Positions 34,220 to 41,165 of a stretch of DNA of 44,215 nucleotides are shown here, piece after piece. Both the position numbers and the translations under genes were made by a program. The notes below the pieces were generated by a model that worked only from the letters and a program-made list of their open reading frames with translations, made no database searches and was not told the origin of the DNA. Within the stretch, counting starts at the first letter, position 1. The number at the start of each line of letters is the position of its first letter. Source of the stretch: an uncultured Christensenellaceae bacterium (GTDB lineage Bacteria; Bacillota; Clostridia; Christensenellales; Pumilibacteraceae); contig CAJUNM010000005.1 of NCBI GenBank assembly GCA_910587805.1, positions 1-44,215 on the forward strand, given 5' to 3'.

Positions 34220-34827
34220 AGTATGCGCAGGACCTCCGACAATATTTTTTCGGCGGTCTGTTCCTTAGTCCCGCTCCCGTCTATCGCTACGAGTTCGCCC
34301 GCATCCGCCATAGTTTTGAATCCTTTATATACGCGCTCGAAAAACTCGGCGTTTTCGCGCTCGAGTCTGTCGGACTTATCCGCTCCGCCTTTGCGCGCAA
34401 AGCCCTCTTCGGGCGTTATGTCGATAAGTATGCCGAGATCTATTTCGAGCGGCGCGATCGTCATAGCGTTCGCTCTGCGCACGAAGTCTATATCGAGACC
34501 TCTGCCGTAGCCCTGATAAGCGACCGTCGAATACGTGAACCTGTCGCATATAACGGTCTTACCTTGTTCGACGGCGGGAAGTATCACATTAAGTAAATGA
34601 TCGCGTCGGGCTGCCAAGTACATATACAGCTCCGAAATAGCGTCGGGATCGTAATCGGGGCTTAATATGAGCGAACGCAAAGCCTCGCCGAGCGGAGCGC
34701 CGCCCGGTTCTCTCGTACACACGGCGTCGACGCCGCGGTTGACGAGCGTGTCCGTAAGTATACGGCTCTGCTTGCTTTTGCCCGCGCCCTCGATGCCTTC
34801 CAATACTATAAACTTGCCTTTGCTCAT
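34216..34827 (-). CDS. tmk: Thymidylate kinase
   Basis: 203 aa, usual length. It phosphorylates dTMP to dTDP. P-loop GIEGAGKS near residue 11, the TREPGG substrate motif, and CDRFTYSTVAYQGYGRG (DR(Y/F) motif). It overlaps both neighbours by 4 bp, so the decarboxylase-like protein, Tmk and HolB are translationally coupled. Confidence 0.97.
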   Translation of the reverse strand: MSKGKFIVLEGIEGAGKSKQSRILTDTLVNRGVDAVCTREPGGAPLGEALRSLILSPDYDPDAISELYMYLAARRDHLLNVILPAVEQGKTVICDRFTYSTVAYQGYGRGLDIDFVRRANAMTIAPLEIDLGILIDITPEEGFARKGGADKSDRLERENAEFFERVYKGFKTMADAGELVAIDGSGTKEQTAEKILSEVLRIL

Positions 34828-35870
34828 TTGTTCTCCGTTATTCGCCGCAACGCACGCGCCAATGCGCGAACGTCATCGGGTTCGTCCGCCGACGTAACTA
34901 TAAACACTACGTACTTATCGGTAACAAGCTCCGAATACACTCCGTCGGCGCACAGTCTCGCATTGAGCGCGTCGCCCGTAGTTCCGAGCGCATGCGCGTC
35001 TATTACAATACGCGTAAAATCGTCGTTATCGAGACACTTGAAATCTCGTTGCTTTAGTTCGGCTATTGTTTCGTAAAGCCGCGCGTATCGTTCCGCGGTC
35101 TCCTTGCTCGCCGCGGTCTTTACCGCGTGCTCGATCGAAGCGTACAGCAGATACGACGGGCTTGTCGTGCCCATCAGCTCCACGGCGTCCGTCAGTCGCG
35201 AATGTTCGCCGTCGTCGAGATTATCGAGCAGCAACGCGCTCTGAGTCAACGACGGCAGCGTTTTGTGCGCGGATAGGTTTATTATGTCGCACGAGCGCGC
35301 GTGGCTTTTCGGTAAGTACTCCGAAAACCCGAAATGCGCGCCGTGCGCGCCGTCTATTATAAAAAGCAATCCGCGGCTTTTGCAATATTCGTAAATACCG
35401 TCAACGTCCGCACAAATCCCGAAATACGTGGGCGACGTAACTACGACCGCGCCCGTATCGGGTTTTATCGCTATTTTTATTTGATCGAGAGTGATTGGCG
35501 CTGCTCCGCCCTTTTCCCCGACGGGCACACATTCTTTGCCGGCGAGTTTGAATCCGTCGAACACAGAGCGGTGCGAGTTTATATCGATCACTGCGTTCTT
35601 GCCGGCATAGTATACAGCGGATTTTACGCCTTGAGAACTGCCTCCGCACAGAAACCGCGCGTGCCGCGCGCCGTAGATTGCCGCAACGTCCGCTTCCGCG
35701 CGCGCGACCGCATCGGCGGGGAAACTGCCGTCAGTCAATTCGGTAAGATCGACGGCGCATAATCCGCCTTTATGCCCCGGCGTATGAAATCGCAGTTCGT
35801 CGCATTGCGCGACCTCGTGCATTTTTTCAAACAGCGTCGATTGCATAGCGCGATCTTGCGCAGAACTCAC
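34824..35870 (-). CDS. PLP-dependent Orn/Lys/Arg decarboxylase-like protein (YaaO-like), short form
   Basis: 348 aa, against about 480 for B. subtilis YaaO. Present: HTPGHKGG at the N-terminus, INSHRSVFDG, DGAHGAHF, and SAHKTLPSLTQSALL with the PLP lysine. The C-terminal domain is largely missing although the frame ends cleanly and overlaps the next gene, so this is a natural short form. Basic amino-acid decarboxylation (for polyamine synthesis) is the family reaction; activity of the short form is uncertain. GTG start overlapping the lysS TGA as GTGA. Confidence 0.83.
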   Translation of the reverse strand: MSSAQDRAMQSTLFEKMHEVAQCDELRFHTPGHKGGLCAVDLTELTDGSFPADAVARAEADVAAIYGARHARFLCGGSSQGVKSAVYYAGKNAVIDINSHRSVFDGFKLAGKECVPVGEKGGAAPITLDQIKIAIKPDTGAVVVTSPTYFGICADVDGIYEYCKSRGLLFIIDGAHGAHFGFSEYLPKSHARSCDIINLSAHKTLPSLTQSALLLDNLDDGEHSRLTDAVELMGTTSPSYLLYASIEHAVKTAASKETAERYARLYETIAELKQRDFKCLDNDDFTRIVIDAHALGTTGDALNARLCADGVYSELVTDKYVVFIVTSADEPDDVRALARALRRITENK

Positions 35871-37369
35871 TTGCGTCCCCGAGGTTTCATCGTGGGGAAC
35901 AGTATCACGTCGCGTATGGACGCGCTGTCGGTGAGGAGCATGACCATACGGTCGATGCCTATGCCCAACCCGCCCGTCGGCGGCATGCCGTATTCGAGCG
36001 CTTCCACGAAGTCGTCGTCCGCGGCTTGAGCGTCTTCGCTGCCCTGTTTCGCCATTTTACGCTGAGTATCGAAACGCTGCGCTTGATCTATGGGATCGTT
36101 CAGCTCCGAATATGCATTGCCGCCCTCCCAGCCGTTTATGAAGAACTCGAACCGATAAGTCAGCCCGTCGCCCGATTTTTTGGCGAGCGGCGAAACTTCG
36201 ACGGGATAGCCCGTAATAAAGGTCGGCTGAATGAGCGTGCTCTCGACAAGCTTGTCGAACGCGACGTACATGCACTCGGCGGCGTTCTTTTTGCCTTCCG
36301 GATCCAAACCGAGTTTTTCGAGCGCGGCGTTAGCTTCGGCGTCCGACAGCGACATGAAATCCACGCCCGTAACTTCCTTTACCGCATCGCGCATAGTGAC
36401 CCTGCGCCACGGCGTGGAAATGTCTATCTCTCTGCCTTGATACGTTATTTTGTTTCCCAATCCGATAGCCTTTGCCGCCTCGGTATATATCTGCTCCGTG
36501 CGCTCCATCATGTCGGTGTAATCGCCGTACGCTTGATACAGTTCCATCATTGTAAACTCGGGATTGTGCTTGATGTCCATACCCTCGTTTCTGAAACATC
36601 TGCCAAGCTCGTACACGCGCTCAAGCCCGCCGACGATCAATCGCTTAAGATACAGTTCGGGCGCTATGCGCATATACATCTCGAGATCGAGCGTATTGTG
36701 GTGCGTAATGAACGGACGCGCCGCCGCGCCGCCCGCAACGGTGTTCAGTATCGGCGTTTCGACCTCGATAAAGCCCTGCGAATCGAGGAACTTGCGCACC
36801 GCCGAAATTATCTTGCTGCGCTTGATAAAAGTGTCCTTTACTTCGCCGTTGACGATGAGGTCGAGATAACGCTTGCGGTAACGCAAATCGTTGTCTTTCA
36901 GTCCGTGCCATTTTTCGGGCAACGGCGTGAGCGATTTAGACAGCAAAGTAAGCTCGTCTACCGCCACGGACACCTCGCCGCGATGCGTTACGAACACGCT
37001 GCCTTTAACGCCGATTATGTCGCCGATGTCGAGCTGTTTTTTGAAAAAGTCGTATTTTTCTTCGCCGAGGTTGTCGCGCTTTACGTATATCTGCACTCGA
37101 CCGGACACGTCCATTATGTGCGCGAAGCTCGCCTTACCCATGATGCGTTTGCTCATGAGCCTGCCGGCGAGCGACACTGTTTTGCCCTCTTCCGGCGAGG
37201 ATGTGACGTCTGCGGCATGGTGATCGACGGCATAGTTCGTTATCGCAAACGGATCGCTCCCCGCCGAAACAAGCTCGTTGAGCTTGCCGAGACGCACCGC
37301 TTTGAGCGCGTTTATATCTTCCTCGGTTTGTTGTACCGATTCGTTGATTTCGTTTTCGTTATTGCTCAT
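35867..37369 (-). CDS. lysS: Lysyl-tRNA synthetase, class II
   Basis: 500 aa. N-terminal OB-fold anticodon-binding domain (VSLAGRLMSKRIMGKASFAHI), motif 1 region, motif 2 CFRNEGMDIKHNPEFTMMELY, motif 3 GMPPTGGLGIGIDRMVM. It charges tRNA-Lys in the cytoplasm. It follows greA by 20 bp with a weak SD (CGGAAAA); the gene order greA-lysS is common in Firmicutes. Confidence 0.98.
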   Translation of the reverse strand: MSNNENEINESVQQTEEDINALKAVRLGKLNELVSAGSDPFAITNYAVDHHAADVTSSPEEGKTVSLAGRLMSKRIMGKASFAHIMDVSGRVQIYVKRDNLGEEKYDFFKKQLDIGDIIGVKGSVFVTHRGEVSVAVDELTLLSKSLTPLPEKWHGLKDNDLRYRKRYLDLIVNGEVKDTFIKRSKIISAVRKFLDSQGFIEVETPILNTVAGGAAARPFITHHNTLDLEMYMRIAPELYLKRLIVGGLERVYELGRCFRNEGMDIKHNPEFTMMELYQAYGDYTDMMERTEQIYTEAAKAIGLGNKITYQGREIDISTPWRRVTMRDAVKEVTGVDFMSLSDAEANAALEKLGLDPEGKKNAAECMYVAFDKLVESTLIQPTFITGYPVEVSPLAKKSGDGLTYRFEFFINGWEGGNAYSELNDPIDQAQRFDTQRKMAKQGSEDAQAADDDFVEALEYGMPPTGGLGIGIDRMVMLLTDSASIRDVILFPTMKPRGRK

Positions 37370-37389
37370 TTTATTTTCCGTTTGCAGAT

Positions 37390-38145
37390 TTACTTTTTGA
37401 TTGCTTTTTTGTCTACGGATATATCGACTATTTTGAAAAGCAGATCGCCCACCAAAACGACGTCGTATTTTTCTTTGCCCAAAAGCGTGCCGCCTACGCG
37501 CGACTCGTTGGATATTTTACCGTTGAGCGCGTCCGCCTCGTGCGAACCCACTATCGTATACGATTTTATTCCCGCGCATTTGCTCTTGTCGATCTTGGTC
37601 TTTACTTTGACTTTGCCCGAAAGCTCGTCGTCGGTAAAGCCTTTATCCGAGAGCTGTTCGCGCTTGTAACGCTTGCTTGAAAGCAATTCGATAGCCGCGT
37701 TTGCATAATCCTCGTCGGTGAGTTCGTCGAGTATCGCGCGACGCATTTTGTTTGCGTGCATATCGTTTACGGACATGCGCGTCAAGAACCCTTCGATAAC
37801 GTCGGTGCGCGTAAGCCCGCAACGCTCGACTTCCGCAAGCCCTTCGGCAACGTCCGCCTGTATGACTTCGACGGTACAACCGATGGATACGACCGCGTCG
37901 TCGATGTCGGATTCGTCGATGACTTTCGCGTTTGCGAGTTTTTCTTTGATCGCGTCGATCTCGCCTTGAAGCTTGGCTTGATCGTCGCGCGCGATATCGT
38001 ATTCGGCATTTTCCGAAAGGTCGCCCTGCGCACGCGCTTTCGCGATTTCTTCGACTACGGCGGGCATTTCCACCAATTTGATATGCTCGAGACGTTCCTC
38101 GAGTTCGCGCTTACCCGCGGCTGTCATGATATATTCTTTAGCCAT
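37390..38145 (-). CDS. greA: Transcription elongation factor GreA with a large interdomain insertion
   Basis: 251 aa, against about 158 for normal GreA. Residues 1-90 are the antiparallel coiled coil that enters the RNA polymerase secondary channel, including the acidic tip GDLSENAEYD (41-50). Residues about 195-251 are the C-terminal FKBP-like domain (YTIVGSHEADALNGKISNES, then LLGK). Between them lie about 95 extra residues (about 97-193), mainly helical, unlike anything I can name; a stretch LLSSKRYKREQLSDKGF faintly resembles a RecX repeat. Start at 38145 by SD AAAGGAG. GreA rescues backtracked polymerase. Single reading frame, so not a frameshift product. Confidence 0.92.
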   Translation of the reverse strand: MAKEYIMTAAGKRELEERLEHIKLVEMPAVVEEIAKARAQGDLSENAEYDIARDDQAKLQGEIDAIKEKLANAKVIDESDIDDAVVSIGCTVEVIQADVAEGLAEVERCGLTRTDVIEGFLTRMSVNDMHANKMRRAILDELTDEDYANAAIELLSSKRYKREQLSDKGFTDDELSGKVKVKTKIDKSKCAGIKSYTIVGSHEADALNGKISNESRVGGTLLGKEKYDVVLVGDLLFKIVDISVDKKAIKK

Positions 38146-38202
38146 TTTCTGTCTCCTTTGACAAACTGCATTATTTCGATTATGCATTATTCACCGTGAT
38201 AT

Positions 38203-38231
38203 ATTATAAGCCATTCGATCGAATAAGTCAA
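38203..38231 (-). promoter_or_regulatory. greA-lysS operon promoter with palindromic spacer
   Basis: TTGACT (38226-38231), 17 bp, TATAAT (38203-38208) on the minus strand. The spacer holds the perfect 12-bp palindrome ATTCGATCGAAT (38213-38224), a possible operator. Leader about 50 nt. Confidence 0.8.
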
Positions 38232-38235
38232 GCAC

Positions 38236-38490
38236 TTACTTCTTTTGAAAAAGAAGTAAGCAAGAAAACTTTACTTTGTTTTTATGCTAAAAAACAATGC
38301 TTAAACTTCCTATAGTTTTGTTTAACTCTTCGTCTGCTTGTTACTTTTGAAAAAGAAGTAAGCAAGAAAACTTTTCTTCGTTTTTATGCTAAAAAACAAT
38401 GCTTAAACTTCCTATAGTTTTGTTTAACTTTTCGTCTGCTTGTTACTTTTGAAAAAGAAGTAAGCAAGAAAATTTTTCTTCGGCTTTATG
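38236..38490. repeat. 102-bp tandem direct repeat, about 2.4 copies
   Basis: The segment beginning TGAAAAAGAAGTAAGCAAG occurs at 38246, 38348 and 38450, exactly 102 bp apart; the first two units are nearly identical over their full length and the third is cut off near 38490. Each unit contains CTTCCTATAGTTTTGTTTAA. The first copy opens with a near-perfect palindrome CTTACTTCTTTT-GA-AAAAGAAGTAAG (38236-38261). AT-rich, no coding frame, located between the divergent greA and spoIIID promoters. Confidence 0.9.
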
Positions 38491-38515
38491 TTAAAAAATC
38501 AAAATAACAATCTTT

Positions 38516-38547
38516 GACATAATGCGCGCATTTCGCGCATATTACTA
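38516..38547 (+). promoter_or_regulatory. Candidate spoIIID promoter region, possibly sigma-E type
   Basis: A sigma-E-like pair ACATAAT ... CATATTACT with about 14 bp between, overlapping an inverted repeat ATGCGCG-CATTT-CGCGCAT. A TTGACA is also present but without a good sigma-A -10 at the right distance. In B. subtilis spoIIID is sigma-E dependent. Confidence 0.4.
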
Positions 38548-38577
38548 TAAAACCCGACAAAAAAACGTGAGGAATTT

Positions 38578-38829
38578 ATGAACGTTAAAAACGCCCGCGC
38601 CGTGGAACTCGGAAACTACATAATACAAAACGCATGCACCGTTCGCGCCGCTGCCGCGCATTTCGATCTCGGCAAGTCTACCGTGCACAAGGATGTGACA
38701 GAACGGCTCAAATACACCGATCCCGAGCTGTGCGAACGCGTTCGCGTAATACTCGATTACAACCTAAGCGTACGCCATCTTCGCGGCGGCGAGGCGACGC
38801 GCAAAGCGCGCACAAAACATTCGCAGTGA
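38578..38829 (+). CDS. spoIIID: Sporulation transcriptional regulator SpoIIID
   Basis: 83 aa, usual length. The helix-turn-helix TVRAAAAHFDLGKSTVHKDVTERL and the basic C-terminal tail (HLRGGEATRKARTKH) are typical of SpoIIID. It binds DNA in the mother cell and switches the sigma-E regulon during sporulation. SD GAGGA 6 nt before the ATG. Its presence is the clearest sign that this organism is, or recently was, a spore former. Single gene, ending at a bidirectional terminator shared with prs. Confidence 0.98.
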   Translation: MNVKNARAVELGNYIIQNACTVRAAAAHFDLGKSTVHKDVTERLKYTDPELCERVRVILDYNLSVRHLRGGEATRKARTKHSQ

Positions 38830-38842
38830 TCTTTCTCAAGCA

Positions 38843-38871
38843 AAAAGCGGGCGCACAGCGTACCCGCTTTT
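38843..38871. terminator. Bidirectional terminator between spoIIID and prs
   Basis: Nine-bp stem AAAAGCGGG/CCCGCTTTT with an 11-nt loop; T-rich on both strands, serving the two convergent genes. Confidence 0.85.
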
Positions 38872-38892
38872 ATATTTTTCGGTTATTATCGT

Positions 38893-39858
38893 TTAATCGT
38901 AAATCTTCGATACGGGCAGATCGCCGTATATAGCCGCTATCGCCTCCGCGAATATGGGCGCGACGGAGACCGTGATAAACTTGTCGAGCTGTTTTTCTTT
39001 AGGCAATTCGATCGTATCGAGAATGAACAGTTTTTTAATGACCGAGTTCTGCAATCTTTCTATAGCGGGACCGGACATAACGGGGTGCGTACAGCATGCG
39101 TATACGTCGCTCGCGCCGCCTACTTCGACGAGCGCTTTTGCGCCTTGGACTATCGTACCTGCGGTATCTATCATATCGTCGACTATAAGGCATCGTTTGC
39201 CGCGCACGTCGCCGACGATGTTCATAACTTCCATAACGTTTGCCTTGGGTCGGCGTTTATCGACTATGGCGAGGGTTTTATCGAGTTTTTTCGCCATTTG
39301 CCGCGCTCTGCCTACCGAACCGACGTCGGGCGATACAACCACGAGATCGTCGCCCGCTTCCTTTATAAACGGTTCGTTTGCTATCGCTTTGGCGAGAATG
39401 GGCACGCCCAAAAGATGATCTACGGGGATATTGAAAAAGCCCTGTATCTGCGCGGCGTGCAGATCCATTGTAAGTATGCGATCCGCGCCCGCCGCCGTCA
39501 AAATGTCGGCAACGAGTTTTGCGGTGATCGGATCGCGCGCGCGCGCTTTTCTGTCCTGACGCGCATAGCCGAAATACGGTGTAACTGCGGTAATACGCCC
39601 CGCCGACGCGCGTTTGAGCGCGTCTATCATGACGAGCAGTTCCATGAGATTGTCGTTGGTGGGGATCGACGTGGACTGTATAACGAACACGTCGCAACCG
39701 CGAACGGACTCGTTGATCGTTACCGAAATCTCGCCGTCGCTGAACTTGCCTACTTCGCAATCGGAAAGTTTCATTTTGAGCTTGTCCGAGATCGATTTTG
39801 CAAGGTCTTTGCACGCATTTCCGCAGAACAGTTTAATCTTGTTGCCGTGAGCTATCAT
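38893..39858 (-). CDS. prs: Ribose-phosphate pyrophosphokinase (PRPP synthetase)
   Basis: 321 aa. It makes PRPP from ribose-5-phosphate and ATP for nucleotide, His and Trp synthesis. Seen: the ATP loop YARQDRKARARDPITAK, MDLHAAQIQGFF, and the PRPP-binding LIVDDMIDTAGTI. SD GGAGG 6 nt before the ATG. It follows glmU by 44 bp in one operon, as in many Firmicutes. Confidence 0.98.
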   Translation of the reverse strand: MIAHGNKIKLFCGNACKDLAKSISDKLKMKLSDCEVGKFSDGEISVTINESVRGCDVFVIQSTSIPTNDNLMELLVMIDALKRASAGRITAVTPYFGYARQDRKARARDPITAKLVADILTAAGADRILTMDLHAAQIQGFFNIPVDHLLGVPILAKAIANEPFIKEAGDDLVVVSPDVGSVGRARQMAKKLDKTLAIVDKRRPKANVMEVMNIVGDVRGKRCLIVDDMIDTAGTIVQGAKALVEVGGASDVYACCTHPVMSGPAIERLQNSVIKKLFILDTIELPKEKQLDKFITVSVAPIFAEAIAAIYGDLPVSKIYD

Positions 39859-39902
39859 TGGTTGCCTCCGAAATTTTTAGACGCATTGCGTCTCGTTTAC
39901 AT

Positions 39903-41102
39903 TTATTGGTCTTGTCCGTCGTCGTTCTTATCGGTTGCCGACGCGTCGATTATGCCGTCGGAGAACTGAACGAGATTGAACTTTTTGGGCGCGGTGATTA
40001 TCGAATTGTCTACGCTCGGCGGCGCGTAAGCGTTGCCGTGCCAATTCGGTATTTGCATTTGCCGCGCGCGCGCGATAGCGAGAGCCTGACTCGACACGTT
40101 TTTCGTTATCGTCGAGCCGGCGGCGATAAAAGCGCGGTCGGCTATGTTTACGGGCGCTACGATATTCGCGTTAGACCCGACGAACACGCGTTCGCCCACT
40201 ACCGATCGGTACTTTTCTTTGCCGTCGTAATTGGCGAACACGACGCCGCAACCGATATTGCAATCTTTGCCAAGCTCCGCATCGCCTATGTACGTGAGGT
40301 GGCTGACTTTGCACCCGTCGCCGATAATACTGCTTTTAAGTTCCACGAAATCGCCTATCCTGCAATTGCATCCAACAACCGTATCGGGGCGGATATACGC
40401 ATACGGACCGACGGTTGTGCTCGCGCCTACAGAGCTTGAATACAGCCTCGAGCTGTCTATCTTGGCGTTTTCGCCGATAATGCAATTTTCGATATAATTG
40501 CCGGGCATGATGTGCGCGCCCGATTTTATCAAGCTCTTGCCTTTGATAAAGTTATACGGTTCCACCGTAACGCCGCGCTCTATCACAACGTCGCAGTCGA
40601 TGAACGTATTTGAAAAATCGCTTATGAGCACGCCGTTTTGAGCGTGGTAGCGGAGTATGCGTTTGCGCAATATATCGGTAATGCGCGAGAGAGATTCCGA
40701 ATCGGTAACGGTATCGAACTCGCGGTCCGCTATCTCTGGCTGTAAAAACAGCGAATCGATCTCGAACAGATAGTCCGTACGGAACACGAACCCGCGCGGG
40801 AGTTTTACTGCGTTGAGCTTGTTTTCCTTCAAGCTCTTTACAGCCTCCGACACCGTCTTTTCCGATACGAGCGGCGTGTCGCTGTACAGCACGACCGTTA
40901 TGCGCTTTGCGCGATCGACCGCGTTGCGCAAGCCCTCGACCGCGTTTACCACCTGCGATGCGGTGGCGCACATATACGGCGCGCCGATAGCCGCGCCTAC
41001 CCAATCGTTGAGGGCTTTGCCCAGAACTTTGATTTTTCCGACGTCGCCGAGCGTCTTGCTGTTTACGCTCAATACAACGCCGTTTATATCGAAATCTATC
41101 AT
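39903..41102 (-). CDS. glmU: GlmU-like protein with intact acetyltransferase domain and degenerate uridylyltransferase domain
   Basis: 399 aa, against about 455 usually. Residues about 165-370 are the left-handed beta-helix acetyltransferase of GlmU: SHLTYIGDAELG, FANYDG and GSNANIVAPV are present, so acetyl-CoA-dependent acetylation of glucosamine-1-phosphate is plausible. The first 160 residues are a remnant of the pyrophosphorylase domain: the Gly-rich LAAGxGTRM loop is absent, while TVVLYSDTPLVSEKTV and the ending ILRKRILRYHAQNGVLI can still be aligned with it. UTP transfer is probably lost, or carried by another protein. The ATG at 41102 has no SD and is 6 nt from the TATAAT box (predicted leaderless). 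Confidence 0.85.
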   Translation of the reverse strand: MIDFDINGVVLSVNSKTLGDVGKIKVLGKALNDWVGAAIGAPYMCATASQVVNAVEGLRNAVDRAKRITVVLYSDTPLVSEKTVSEAVKSLKENKLNAVKLPRGFVFRTDYLFEIDSLFLQPEIADREFDTVTDSESLSRITDILRKRILRYHAQNGVLISDFSNTFIDCDVVIERGVTVEPYNFIKGKSLIKSGAHIMPGNYIENCIIGENAKIDSSRLYSSSVGASTTVGPYAYIRPDTVVGCNCRIGDFVELKSSIIGDGCKVSHLTYIGDAELGKDCNIGCGVVFANYDGKEKYRSVVGERVFVGSNANIVAPVNIADRAFIAAGSTITKNVSSQALAIARARQMQIPNWHGNAYAPPSVDNSIITAPKKFNLVQFSDGIIDASATDKNDDGQDQ

Positions 41103-41108
41103 ACTCGT

Positions 41109-41137
41109 ATTATACCCTTTTCGGTCTGTTTCGTCAA
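41109..41137 (-). promoter_or_regulatory. glmU-prs promoter, predicted leaderless
   Basis: TTGACG (41132-41137), 17 bp, TATAAT (41109-41114) on the minus strand; only ACGAGT lies between the -10 box and the ATG. Confidence 0.8.
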
Positions 41138-41165
41138 CTGCTCGAACGGAATTGCGAAAAGTATT

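Noticed and set aside
38236..38490. Possible CRISPR array
   Set aside because: The 102-bp units repeat in full, with no short repeats separated by unique spacers, and there are no cas genes.
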